Assembly (NCBI GenBank): GCA_965261105.1
Contig: CBDHCM010000006.1
Span: forward strand, 4,030,001 to 4,094,000
Length of the DNA: 64,000 nt
Reading direction: 5' to 3'
Source of the DNA: Aldehydirespirator sp965261105
GTDB lineage: Bacteria > Actinomycetota > Acidimicrobiia > Acidimicrobiales > Aldehydirespiratoraceae
Position 1 is the stretch's first letter. Every line of letters starts with the position of its first letter. Positions 8,203 to 17,031 of this stretch are shown here, piece after piece. Position numbers and translations under genes: made by a program. The notes under the pieces are model-generated. The model ran no database searches, was not told the DNA's origin, and was given only the letters and a program-made list of their open reading frames with translations.

Positions 8203-9765
8203 TTAGGTGAGGTCTTGAACGGATGGGCCGGTGATGTGGCGGAGTTGGTGTTTGTTGACTTTGTGGGTGGCGCCTTTGGGCAGTTCTTCGAGGATCTCCA
8301 GGTAGCGGGGCTGGCAGAAGTCGGGCAGGGTGGCTTGGCAGTGGCGTTGCAGGGCGGCCTGGTCGACGGTCTTGCCGGGCTCAGCTACGACGACCAGCTT
8401 CACCTCTTCCTCGCCGAGGTCTGAGGGCACTCCTACCGCGGCGCACTCGGCAACCGTGTCGAGCTCGCAGACCGCCCGCTCGACCTCGGTGGAGGAGATC
8501 ATTTCGCCCCGGCGGCGGATGGCGTCGGCGGCCCGGTCGACCCAGCGGATGTAGCCGTCGGAGGCGATGGTGGCCAGGTCGCCGGTGTGGAACCACAGGT
8601 TCCGGAATGCGGCCAGCGTGGCCTCGGGCTGGCGGTGGTATCCGGTCATCATCGCGCCGGGCACGCGGGGCCGCACCACCAACTCGCCGACGGTTCCGGG
8701 GGGCACCTCGTTGTCGTCGGCGTCCACCACCGCGGCCTCGTACTGGGGCACCGGCCGGCCCGAGGCCTTGTACCGCATCGGGTCGTCGGGGCTGGTGGTG
8801 GAGAAGTGACCGGTCTCGGTCATGGCGAACCCGGTCACCAGCCGCAGCCCGAACCGCTCCTCGAAATCGGCCCGGCGGTCCATGGAGATTCCCGCCGCGC
8901 CGTGCATCATGCGCACCCGGTGGTCACGGTCGGCCGGGCCCGGCTCCTGGCGCAGCAGGATGGACGACACCGCCCCAACGACCCCCACCTCGGTGGCGCC
9001 GGAGCGGCGCACCTGATCCCAGAATGTGCTGGCCGAGAAGCGCGACACCAGCGCGGCCCGCCCGTCCACCACCAGCGCGGTGCCCAGCGTCGAGAACCGG
9101 GCGTTGACGTGGTACAGGGGCAGCGCCGAGAACATCACGTCGTCGGCGGTGAGCCCCCACTGCTCGATCTTGATGCAGGCCTGCTCAATGGGGAAGGCCT
9201 GGGGCAGCACCGCGCCCTTGGCCGGCCCGGTGGTGCCCGAGGTGTAGATGATGTTCATCGGGTCGCCGGACCTCGGTGGCCGGAACGGCGGTGGCAGGCT
9301 GCCCGAGCGCCGGAGTTCGTCGTAGTCGACGAGCCTCACGCCCTCCGGGGCCTGTCCCCCGCCGCGCAGCACCACCGTCTGCACGCCCGGCGCGGACGGC
9401 AGCTGCTCAGCGACCCGGTCGGCCAGCGAGCCGTCGACGATGAGCAACTTCGCGCCGGAATGATCCAGCACGTGCGCCAATTGCCGGCCCCGCAGCCCGG
9501 CGTTGACCGGGCACTCCACCGCCCCCAGCCGCAGCAGGGCCAGCATGGTCACCACCGCTTGGGGATGGTTGGGCGACATGTGGCCCACCACCTGGCCCGC
9601 CGCTACCCCGGCCGCGGCAAGCCCTCCCGCCAGAGTCTCGGCCGCCTCGATCAGCTCAACCCAGGTCCACAGGCCGCCGTCGAAGTCGAGAACAACACGG
9701 TCGGCGTGCTCGTCGGTCCGACGCTCACACAGCGACCACAGATCCTGGTGCTCGGCGCCGGTCAC
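8203..9765 (-). CDS. AMP-forming acyl-CoA synthetase / CoA ligase
   Basis: 520 residues from the GTG at 9765 (a TTG eight codons upstream is possible). The P-loop-like YTSGTTGPAKGAVLPQ lies near residue 175, GFAMTETG near 315, WFHTGDLATIASDGYIRWVD near 400, and the catalytic Lys region KGATHKVNK near the end, so all core ANL-family motifs are present. It joins a carboxylic acid to CoA through an acyl-adenylate. It is the last gene of the minus-strand operon that begins at 19,539 and would activate the beta-keto acid made by the upstream carboxylase. Direct evidence for the substrate is lacking. Confidence 0.9.
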   Translation of the reverse strand: MTGAEHQDLWSLCERRTDEHADRVVLDFDGGLWTWVELIEAAETLAGGLAAAGVAAGQVVGHMSPNHPQAVVTMLALLRLGAVECPVNAGLRGRQLAHVLDHSGAKLLIVDGSLADRVAEQLPSAPGVQTVVLRGGGQAPEGVRLVDYDELRRSGSLPPPFRPPRSGDPMNIIYTSGTTGPAKGAVLPQAFPIEQACIKIEQWGLTADDVMFSALPLYHVNARFSTLGTALVVDGRAALVSRFSASTFWDQVRRSGATEVGVVGAVSSILLRQEPGPADRDHRVRMMHGAAGISMDRRADFEERFGLRLVTGFAMTETGHFSTTSPDDPMRYKASGRPVPQYEAAVVDADDNEVPPGTVGELVVRPRVPGAMMTGYHRQPEATLAAFRNLWFHTGDLATIASDGYIRWVDRAADAIRRRGEMISSTEVERAVCELDTVAECAAVGVPSDLGEEEVKLVVVAEPGKTVDQAALQRHCQATLPDFCQPRYLEILEELPKGATHKVNKHQLRHITGPSVQDLT

Positions 9766-9798
9766 GACCCGCCGTCCACGGTCACACAAGCCAGCCGC

Positions 9799-9930
9799 GC
9801 GGGAACCGGCAGCAAAAGGCGCTCACGGCGTCCAAGACCCTGCCAGCTCGACAAGCGCGTCCGGGGCCGCGGGAACCGGCAGCAAAAGGCGCTCACGGCG
9901 TGCAAGACCCTGCCAGCTCGACAAGCGCGT
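9799..9930. repeat. 70-bp tandem duplication between operon genes
   Basis: Two near-identical copies at a period of 70 bp (GGGAACCGGC at 9801 and 9871; one base differs, TCCAAG against TGCAAG). The array starts next to the stop of the DUF35 gene and runs up to the start region of the CoA ligase, lengthening the spacer between the two operon genes. Confidence 0.9.
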
Positions 9931-9935
9931 GCCGG

Positions 9936-10349
9936 TCACGCCTTCACCACCCGGAACATTGGCAGGGTCACGCCCTCGGGCCGGTCTTCGAACACGACTT
10001 CGACCCGGTCGCCGATAGCCAAGCCGGCAATGTCGGGCTCGACGATGTTGGCCGGCAGGCGGGGGCCCTCGTCCAGCTCGACCACCGCCACCACGTAGGG
10101 CACATCGGCGGCCCAGGTGTCGTCGTAGAAGGCCACGTGGACCTCGGTGAACGTCCACAGCGTGCCCCCGCCGCTCATCTGCTGCCAGGACAGCTCGCCG
10201 CTCCAGCAGCCGGGGCAGAACTGCCGGGGCGGGAAGAACACCAGCCCGCAGCTGTCGCAGCGCGGCAGCATCAGCTTGTGGCGGGCGGCCGCCTCCCAAT
10301 ACGGCGCAGTCGCGGCGTCGTTCAGGTCGGGTCGGGGCTTACCGGTCAT
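9936..10349 (-). CDS. DUF35 OB-fold / zinc-ribbon protein (thiolase partner)
   Basis: 137 residues from the ATG at 10349. A zinc ribbon with CDSCG and CPGC (about residues 32-54, RQFCPGCWSGEL) precedes an OB-fold part with PYVVAVVELDEGPRL and GDRVEVVFEDRPEG. DUF35 proteins bind acyl-CoA and work as partners of SCP2-type thiolases; here the gene lies directly after a thiolase gene, the standard pairing. It is likely needed for the thiolytic step of the operon's pathway. Confidence 0.85.
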   Translation of the reverse strand: MTGKPRPDLNDAATAPYWEAAARHKLMLPRCDSCGLVFFPPRQFCPGCWSGELSWQQMSGGGTLWTFTEVHVAFYDDTWAADVPYVVAVVELDEGPRLPANIVEPDIAGLAIGDRVEVVFEDRPEGVTLPMFRVVKA

Positions 10350-10410
10350 GCGCGCCTCTCCGGCACCGGCTCGCCTCCGACCGCGCCCGTCGGGCGCCCA
10401 GGCTCGCAGG

Positions 10411-11571
10411 TCATGCGCCCCGTCCCAGGACCATGGTGGAGAACGTGGAGAACACCCCGCCGTTGCCGTGGGACACCACCACCTCCGCACCGTCAACCTG
10501 GCGGCGCCCGGCGGCGCCCTGAAGCTGGCGCACCGCGTCGAGCAGATGGAACACCCCGCCCGCGTGCCCGTGCGACAGCATCCCGCCGTGCAGGTTCACC
10601 GGGCAGTCCGAACCCAGCGTCAGCGCCGCCGACTCGGAATACGGCCCGCCCTCGCCCTCGCCACAAAGACCTAGGGCCTCCACCCCGGCCACCACGCTGA
10701 AGGTGCAGGCGTCATGGATGTACACCGCATCGGCGTCGCCGACTGTCAGCCCGGACCGCTCGAAGGCCCGGGCCGCGGCCACTGGTCCACCCAATTCGTG
10801 CAGGTCGGGAGCCTGCGAACCGATGTGGTGGGTGGTTGCCGCGCCGTAGCCGAGCAACCGTGCGTAGGGCACGCCCAGGGTCCGGGCCCGCTCGATCGAC
10901 GTCACCACGAAAGCCCCGCCCGCGTCGGAGATCAGCGAGCAGTCGAGCCTGCGCAGCGGCGACGAGATCATGGGCGACGCCTGATGGTCGGCCAGAGTGA
11001 TCGGATCCCGCTTGTGGGCGTTGTCGTTGAGCGAGGCGTGGTACCGGGAGGCGACCGCCACCGCGCCCAGCTGCTCGCTGGTGGTGCCGTAGAGGTGCAT
11101 GTGGCGCTGGGCGAACAGGGCGTAGCCGCTGATCATGGCGATCTGGCCGTAGGGGACCTCGAAGTCCTCCCCGCCGGTGAGGGTGCCCGGCGCGCGGCCC
11201 CGACCTGAGCGTCGGATCGAGATGCCGTTCTCGCCGTAGGTGCACAGCGCGGCGGTGCACATGCCGGCGTCGATGGCCGCGGCCACGTTGAGCAGGGCAG
11301 CGTGGTGGGTGCCGGGTCCGCCCACGTCGGTGACCACGGCCAGCTCGGGCCGCAGTCCCAAGTGCTCACCCACCCGGGCCGCGTGCAGCATCATCGCCTG
11401 GGAGTAGCCCGAGAACGAGAACACCCCGTCGATGTCGTCCTTGTCCAGGCCGGCGTCAGCCACTGCGGCCACCGCGGCCTCGGCCTGCAAGCTGATGGCG
11501 CTGCGGCCGGGCAGCTTGCCGATGGGCGTCTCGGCCACGCCGACGATGGCGATGCCGTCCAGCACGCTCAC
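10411..11571 (-). CDS. SCP2-type thiolase (lipid-transfer-like acetyl-CoA acyltransferase)
   Basis: 386 residues from GTG 11571; the open frame further upstream overlaps the HyuA gene and shows no similarity. The start VLDGIAIVGVAETPIGKLPG and the C-terminal NLHGGMLSHGHAGGVFHLLD (in place of the classical NxxGGxxxxGHPxGA) identify the SCP-x/thiolase-like group. A Cys near residue 107 (AGMCTAAL) and the two His of the C-terminal motif are catalytic candidates. Expected reaction: CoA-dependent cleavage of a beta-ketoacyl-CoA. It sits between HyuA2 and the DUF35 partner. Confidence 0.85.
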   Translation of the reverse strand: MSVLDGIAIVGVAETPIGKLPGRSAISLQAEAAVAAVADAGLDKDDIDGVFSFSGYSQAMMLHAARVGEHLGLRPELAVVTDVGGPGTHHAALLNVAAAIDAGMCTAALCTYGENGISIRRSGRGRAPGTLTGGEDFEVPYGQIAMISGYALFAQRHMHLYGTTSEQLGAVAVASRYHASLNDNAHKRDPITLADHQASPMISSPLRRLDCSLISDAGGAFVVTSIERARTLGVPYARLLGYGAATTHHIGSQAPDLHELGGPVAAARAFERSGLTVGDADAVYIHDACTFSVVAGVEALGLCGEGEGGPYSESAALTLGSDCPVNLHGGMLSHGHAGGVFHLLDAVRQLQGAAGRRQVDGAEVVVSHGNGGVFSTFSTMVLGRGA

Positions 11572-11629
11572 CGCGATCGCTCCCACCGGGCACAGCCGGC
11601 AGGCACACCGTCCATCCGGCGACGAATGC

Positions 11630-13702
11630 TCATGACCGCTCCCACAGCAGGCTGTCGGCGCCTGGGCGGCAAACGGTCCAGCCGGGCGGGACGGCGTGCA
11701 CGGCTCCCTGGCAGCCGATGAGGGCGGGGCCGGCCGTCTCGGCGCTGCCGTCCAGCGAGTCGAACTCCACAATCACGGTCTCAAGTGTCCCGCCCGCCCA
11801 ACGAACCTCACGGGCCGGGGGTTCGGGCGACATCGGCCCTGACGGACGGTCACCAGCAGAGCGGGTCGCGTCCTGCCGACTGAAGTGGCCGAGCGGCCGC
11901 TGATCCTGCGTGAGCCGACGAGCGGCTTCCGACGGCCAACCCCGACGTCGCACAACACCGGCACGGATGCACTCCGTCACGACCTCGACCCAGACGATCG
12001 GCGGATCCGTCTCGGACGCGTCGAACGCCGGCGACCCGACCGCATCCGGACCCGAGCCGATCCCAGTTCGAACGCGCTCCAATGCGTGGCGGAGGTTCGA
12101 GCTGAGACGGCGGTAGTCCTCATCGGGCGTCGGATACGCAGTGGTGCGTCCGAGAGCATCGCGGAGGTTCACGCTGAGACGGGTCTCGCCGGCCGACAAG
12201 TGCTCGGCGTCAAGGTCGAGCCGGGCCCGAGCCACCAGCCGTCGCACAATCTCAGCGAGATCTTCATCCGGCTCGACCGCGGACTGGTAGTGCTGCTCCA
12301 CCGCAGCCTCGGCCACGCCGCGGGCGCTGAAGACTCCGCCCGCCGCGAACGACCGGACCCGGTCGATGCCGGCCAACTCTGCTACCGGCGCGGCATGCAG
12401 CCCGCCGGCCCCGCCGAACGCGTACAGGGTGACCTCGCTGGGATCGATCCCCGCGCCGGACAGAACCTCGCCGATGGCCCCGGCAGCCTTCGCGTGAGCG
12501 GCGGCATGCACGAACCGGGCTGCGGCGACGGGATCACCGCCGGCGAGCGGGGCCAGCGCGGCCTTGGCCTGCTCCGCGTCCAGCACGATGTCGCCGGGGA
12601 GTTCCTGCCCGTCGGCCAGCAGCCCGAGCACCACGTCGGCGTCGGTGAGGGTCGGCTCGGTGCCTCCCCGACCGAACGCGGCCGGCCCCGGCACCGCTCC
12701 GGCGCTGGCCGGACCGACCGTCACCGTCGGTGAGTCGCTCAACGACGCGATGGACGATCCGCCCAGCCCGACCGACACGATGCCGGGCACGGGCAGCCGT
12801 ACCCGCACGCCGCGGATCTCGGGTGCGTCGTCCACCTTGTAGGACCCGTCGCGCACGAGGCCGAGGTCGAGGGTGGTGCCGCCCATGTCGAAGCCGACAA
12901 CCACTCCGTCGCCGTGGCGGCGAGCCTCGGCCGCGACCAGACCCAGCCCGGCGGCTGGACCTGAGCTGTAGGTGCTGATGGCGGTGGTTCGAGGCATCCG
13001 GCTGAACGTGCCGTCGGAGCGGGCGGCCAGCAGCGGCACCGGCAGGCCCGCCTGCTGAAGGATCCCCTCGGTGCGATACAGGAGCTTGGCCATGGACCGG
13101 CTCAGGTAGGCGTTGAGGACGGCGGTGCTGGTGCGCAGACCGTCGTCGTCGATGTCGGCCGTCTCCCACCCCAGCGTCAGCGGCATCGACCGCAGGTAAT
13201 GGACCGGGTACCGGTCACGCACCAGGTCGCGCAGTCCCGTCTCGACCTGCCGATGCGGCCCGCGCAGGCTCACCACCGTCTGGCGCACCCCCTGCTGCAC
13301 CAGGTCGCGGCACCAGGCGAGCACCACCTCGGCGGCTGCGTCCGGGGCGACGCCGACTACCTGGTCGGCTCGCACGAACACGCCCACCGCGGGTGCGGGC
13401 TCGGTCGGCCCGTAAAGGGACTCCTCCGCCCCGGCCTCGACCATCAGGCCCACCGGGTCGCCGGTGCCGGTGACCACCGCGTTGGTACCGATGGTGGTGG
13501 CCAGCCGGAACAGGCCGACGCCGGCCAGGAAGTCCTCCAGGGAGACGTCGAATGCCTCGGCGCCCTCGACCAGGCAAGCCATCACCGAGCGGGTCAGATC
13601 GAAGTGGGTGGTGGGTACCTTGGCGGCCACGGCCCGCTCGCCGTCGGAGAAGTACCCGTCGGTGAAGGTCCCGCCCATGTCGATGCCCACCGAGTAGCTC
13701 AC
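11630..13702 (-). CDS. hydantoinase A/oxoprolinase family subunit (second HyuA copy)
   Basis: 690 residues from GTG 13702. The actin-like ATP-binding start SVGIDMGGTFTDGYF, TIGTNAVVTGTGDPVGL near residue 95, SSGPAAGLGLVAAEA with VGFDMGGTTLDLGLV near 290-320, and FGGAGGLHAAPVAEL near 460 are all standard for HyuA_N plus HyuA domains. It is shorter and more divergent than the HyuA at 17028-19217. Acetophenone carboxylase also contains two different HyuA-like subunits, one presumed ATP-active in each half-reaction, so this gene probably encodes the second alpha-type subunit of the same complex rather than a separate hydantoinase. Confidence 0.85.
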   Translation of the reverse strand: MSYSVGIDMGGTFTDGYFSDGERAVAAKVPTTHFDLTRSVMACLVEGAEAFDVSLEDFLAGVGLFRLATTIGTNAVVTGTGDPVGLMVEAGAEESLYGPTEPAPAVGVFVRADQVVGVAPDAAAEVVLAWCRDLVQQGVRQTVVSLRGPHRQVETGLRDLVRDRYPVHYLRSMPLTLGWETADIDDDGLRTSTAVLNAYLSRSMAKLLYRTEGILQQAGLPVPLLAARSDGTFSRMPRTTAISTYSSGPAAGLGLVAAEARRHGDGVVVGFDMGGTTLDLGLVRDGSYKVDDAPEIRGVRVRLPVPGIVSVGLGGSSIASLSDSPTVTVGPASAGAVPGPAAFGRGGTEPTLTDADVVLGLLADGQELPGDIVLDAEQAKAALAPLAGGDPVAAARFVHAAAHAKAAGAIGEVLSGAGIDPSEVTLYAFGGAGGLHAAPVAELAGIDRVRSFAAGGVFSARGVAEAAVEQHYQSAVEPDEDLAEIVRRLVARARLDLDAEHLSAGETRLSVNLRDALGRTTAYPTPDEDYRRLSSNLRHALERVRTGIGSGPDAVGSPAFDASETDPPIVWVEVVTECIRAGVVRRRGWPSEAARRLTQDQRPLGHFSRQDATRSAGDRPSGPMSPEPPAREVRWAGGTLETVIVEFDSLDGSAETAGPALIGCQGAVHAVPPGWTVCRPGADSLLWERS

Positions 13703-13805
13703 CGCAGCCTGACCTTTGCGTCCAAGACTCGGGACGCGTGCCTCCCGGCTCCGCTCTTGCGATCGGAGCCCGTGACTCCTGCGCCGGGGACCGATGCCCC
13801 GCGCA

Positions 13806-14681
13806 TCAGGGCAGGCCCCCTCGTTCGAGATCGGCCACCCGGATGGCAACGGAGCGCACTAGTTCGGGATCGATGGCTGCGTCGAGGGGCGCGGTAACCA
13901 CGGCCTTGGCCGCGCCCAGTTGTGCACGCCGACGCCCGATGCTGCGAGCGAGGGCCTCTTCAGAACAGAACGCGGCTGCGGGCAGATATGCCAGCCCGTC
14001 GGCGCATTCATCGGGGGATGCCCAGAGCCGGTAGCCGAGAGACGCAGGCGGAGCCGTGCCGGAAGCTGTGGCCACCAGCAGTACGTCGGTGCGCAGGTGC
14101 TGGGCGGCTCGAAGGATCGGGCGATGAGCCTCGAGCGCCAGTTCGGCATCCAGGCGGCCCCCGCCGTCTGCGGACTCGACCACGACCACCCGCTCGACTC
14201 CGCATCCAGCCAGGGCACGGATTCGGGCCGAGGCCAGATCCGAGGCGGCATCAACTGCGTCCTCCAGTGGCGCGCCCGACTGGGCCCGGATACTCCATGT
14301 CAGCGGCCCCGACACCAGTCCCAAGACCGGCGGCGCCCCCGGTACCTGTGCCAGCCCGGCTGCAACCGCGTCCCCGTCGAAATCTGCACGAGTCTTGCTC
14401 CTATACGACGCGATACTCTCCAGACTTCGATCATGGCCGGCCCCGGCACATCCCGCCGGCAGCTTCGGCGAGCCGGGTCCCGCATCTGTCTGGTCGCCCA
14501 ACTCGGCCCGCAACGCGGCGTCTTCGGCCTCATGCGACCAGGGCGCGCAGCAGTACCCGATACCCAGCGCCCTGGTGCCCTCGTCGATGCAGCGGACCCG
14601 GCCGTCAAGATCCTCGGGCCAGGCCCGGCCCAACGCCGCTGCGCAGACCGCGGTCGGCACCAAGGCCACCAACCCGGTCAC
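13806..14681 (-). CDS. ~30 kDa protein, UROD/MetE-fold-like, possible accessory carboxylase subunit
   Basis: 291 residues from GTG 14681, which follows GGGGGAGGGGGC. The part GLVSGPLTWSIRAQSG (around residue 130) followed by ALAGCGVERVVVVESADGG resembles the strand order of uroporphyrinogen-decarboxylase-fold proteins, but similarity is weak and no catalytic residues are assigned. It lies between HyuB and the second HyuA of a carboxylase-type operon. Acetophenone carboxylase has a fifth subunit of about 34 kDa that joins the core complex for activity; size and position suggest the same role. That link is an inference from gene order. Confidence 0.5.
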   Translation of the reverse strand: MTGLVALVPTAVCAAALGRAWPEDLDGRVRCIDEGTRALGIGYCCAPWSHEAEDAALRAELGDQTDAGPGSPKLPAGCAGAGHDRSLESIASYRSKTRADFDGDAVAAGLAQVPGAPPVLGLVSGPLTWSIRAQSGAPLEDAVDAASDLASARIRALAGCGVERVVVVESADGGGRLDAELALEAHRPILRAAQHLRTDVLLVATASGTAPPASLGYRLWASPDECADGLAYLPAAAFCSEEALARSIGRRRAQLGAAKAVVTAPLDAAIDPELVRSVAIRVADLERGGLP

Positions 14682-14696
14682 CGCCCCCTCCCCCAA

Positions 14697-14846
14697 CGTT
14701 CTGTTCGAGGAATCCGGTCATATAGACCAACAAGCTCAAACAGAACGCGGAATCGGGTCACCGGTTCAAGGCCCGTGCGTTCTGTGTGCAGAAACCCGCC
14801 GCATAGACCAAGAAACGCACACAGAACGCGGAATCGGGTCACCGGT
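14697..14846. repeat. duplicated 81-bp hairpin unit at the 3' end of the HyuB gene
   Basis: The 25-bp block starting CAGAACGCGGAATCGG occurs at 14741-14765 and 14822-14846, the second copy covering the HyuB stop. Each copy closes an inverted repeat: GCGTTCTGTGTGC (14777-14789) with GCACACAGAACGC (14817-14829), and GTTCTGTTCGAG (14698-14709) with the imperfect CTCAAACAGAAC (14736-14747). Both hairpins lie in the transcribed spacer before the ~30 kDa gene. No T-run follows, so an intrinsic terminator is uncertain; mRNA end protection or attenuation are alternatives. Confidence 0.8.
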
Positions 14847-17031
14847 GCCATGCCCCGAAGTCGGTGTCCGGCTCCGTCGGGTACTCGCGGCCGTCGACCA
14901 GCTGCTGCGGCACCGGGAACTCGCCGTAGTGGCGAAGCGCCTCGGGCGGAGGCCGGCGCTGCGACCACTCGGCCACGAAGTCCGCATAGGGCCGTCCCAG
15001 GCGCTTGCGCTCGGCCCGGATCTCGGCCCGGCGGGCCGCGGTGGCCTCGGTGTCCACCCGGTGCCCGCCGGCGGCCGGCACCACGCCGTAGAGCCCGGCC
15101 GCGAGCTCCGGCGACGTCACCCCGTCGGCAATATCGGCTAGCACCGCATCGGGGCCGCGCTCCAGCACGTCGCCGTAGCCGCCGCCGCAGCCCCGGGCCA
15201 GCACCACCACGTCGCCGTCACTGACCGTCTCGCCTTCGGAGTTGGGGTGTCCGAAGGAGTACTCGCCCGAGATGCGGCGCCGGTCGGCCAGCTCCCGCAC
15301 GCTCATGGGCAGGTCGTCGGCTCCGGCCGCCATCAGCTCCTTGGCGTTGGCGCCCCGGATGATGATGCGGGGCTGGGCCGCGCCGGAGTAGCCCCCGAAC
15401 AGCCCGTAGTTCTTGGTGAAACGGCTGCCGGTGCCCACAGAGTTGCTGCGCAATTCCGGGGTTCCGTGGATCACGAAGCAGTCGGTGAGGCCCACCCCGC
15501 CCCGGTAGCGGCCCAGCCCGCACACGTCGCGGTCGAAGCGGTTGCGGAACAGGTACACCCACGGGAACTTGCGCTCCTGCTCCTCGGGGCCGGGGCAGTC
15601 CACCACCATGGCCCAGAAGAACCCGGCGCTGTGCTCGCCGTCGAGGTCGAAGCGGGCGCCCTGGCCGGTGGCGTTGCCGTTGGCCGGCCCGCCCGCGATC
15701 TGGTTGCCGTACTGGCCGGTGCCGCCGAACTGGATCAGCAGCAGGTTCTCGGCGAACGGCGCGGCCACCCCCGTGCGGTGCGCGCTGTCGTGCAGCATCC
15801 GCATGGCCGCCAGCAGCAGGCCCTGCACCACCACCCTGCCGGTGTGGCTGCCCGAGCCGGTGCCCGCGTCGCGGCTGGGAGCGTTCACGATGCTGGGCGG
15901 CGCGGTGAGCTTGATCGGATCGAACAGGCCGATCGACCAGCGCAGGCCCCGGAACACGGTCGGGAACAGCGCCGCGGCCGAGGCGGCCCGGGCCAGGTGC
16001 CAGCGCAGATGGAAGGGGCCGGTGCCGGGCTCGGGCGAGGCCCCGGCCATGTCGATGACCAGCTCGTCGCCCCGCTTGTGCAGCTCGACGGGCAACCGGA
16101 TGAGGCCGTCGTCGATGCCGATGGTGTCGAGGAACACCACCGACCGGTAGACGCCGTCGTTGAAGCCGGCGATGCGGCGCCGGGCCAGCTCCGCCGATGT
16201 CTTGATCGACTGCCGCAGGCCGGCGGCCACGAAGGCGGCGCCGCGGCGCTCCACCTCTCGCAGCAGCTGCCGGCGCAGCCGCACGCACACCGCCAGGCGG
16301 GCCTTCATGTCCAGAGAGTTCTGGCGGGGGGTGCGCACCGAGTTCAACAGGAACTCGAGGTGGTCGGTATGGAACCGAGAGTCGGTGCCGATCCGCAGCG
16401 GGGTGATGTGCAGGCCCTCCTCGTAGCGGCTGCCGATCTCGGGCGACCAGCCGCCCGGCGAGCGCGACCCGGTCTCGCCCTGATGGCCGCCGCAGGCCAC
16501 CCACGCCAGCAACTCGCCGTCGGAGAACACCGGCATCATCAGGAAGTGGTCGTAGGTGTGCACGCCACCGGCGTCGGGGTCGTTGAAGAAGAATATGTCG
16601 CCGTCGGCCAGCCCCACGGTGGGATCGTCGACATAGTGCTTGAGCACGTACTTGACCGGGCCGTAGTGCAGCAGGGCGTGCAGGATCACCCCGGTTGACA
16701 TGCCGGCCAGGTCGCCCTTGGCGGTGAAGACGCCCACGCCGAGGTCGCCGGCCTGCAGCATCTCGGCCATGCTCAGGTACTTGCAGACGTCGCGGCCGTC
16801 GTCGATGATCGAGTCGATCTTGTGCAGGAAGATCTCGAGGTCGACGGGGTCGAGGCTGTCGGCTCCGGCCAGCTCCAGCTCGGTGGGGGGTTCCAGCACC
16901 TCACGGTGCAGCACTTCGGGGTCGAGTCCGGGCCCGGGCTTCATCAGCGGGCGGCCGAAGCGGGCGATCCGCTCCTCGAGGCCCATGTCGGCCACATCAA
17001 GGAGCAGTGCACGCGGCGGCGAGACGGTCAC
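14839..17031 (-). CDS. hydantoinase B/oxoprolinase family subunit (carboxylase beta-type, HyuB)
   Basis: 730 residues, full length for the family. DPVDLEIFLHKIDSIIDDG near residue 60, FFFNDPDAGGVHTYDHFLMMPVF near 150, GTGSGSHTGRVVVQGLLLA near 400 and GLGRYRGGVGLTDCFVI near 520 are HyuB landmarks. The GNDPY-type segment is FNDPDAGG, with metal ligands likely among its Asp and the following His residues. It overlaps HyuA by 4 bp (17028-17031). In acetone and acetophenone carboxylases this subunit binds the ketone enol phosphate and carboxylates it. The last codons lie within a duplicated repeat. Confidence 0.9.
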   Translation of the reverse strand: MTVSPPRALLLDVADMGLEERIARFGRPLMKPGPGLDPEVLHREVLEPPTELELAGADSLDPVDLEIFLHKIDSIIDDGRDVCKYLSMAEMLQAGDLGVGVFTAKGDLAGMSTGVILHALLHYGPVKYVLKHYVDDPTVGLADGDIFFFNDPDAGGVHTYDHFLMMPVFSDGELLAWVACGGHQGETGSRSPGGWSPEIGSRYEEGLHITPLRIGTDSRFHTDHLEFLLNSVRTPRQNSLDMKARLAVCVRLRRQLLREVERRGAAFVAAGLRQSIKTSAELARRRIAGFNDGVYRSVVFLDTIGIDDGLIRLPVELHKRGDELVIDMAGASPEPGTGPFHLRWHLARAASAAALFPTVFRGLRWSIGLFDPIKLTAPPSIVNAPSRDAGTGSGSHTGRVVVQGLLLAAMRMLHDSAHRTGVAAPFAENLLLIQFGGTGQYGNQIAGGPANGNATGQGARFDLDGEHSAGFFWAMVVDCPGPEEQERKFPWVYLFRNRFDRDVCGLGRYRGGVGLTDCFVIHGTPELRSNSVGTGSRFTKNYGLFGGYSGAAQPRIIIRGANAKELMAAGADDLPMSVRELADRRRISGEYSFGHPNSEGETVSDGDVVVLARGCGGGYGDVLERGPDAVLADIADGVTSPELAAGLYGVVPAAGGHRVDTEATAARRAEIRAERKRLGRPYADFVAEWSQRRPPPEALRHYGEFPVPQQLVDGREYPTEPDTDFGAWHR

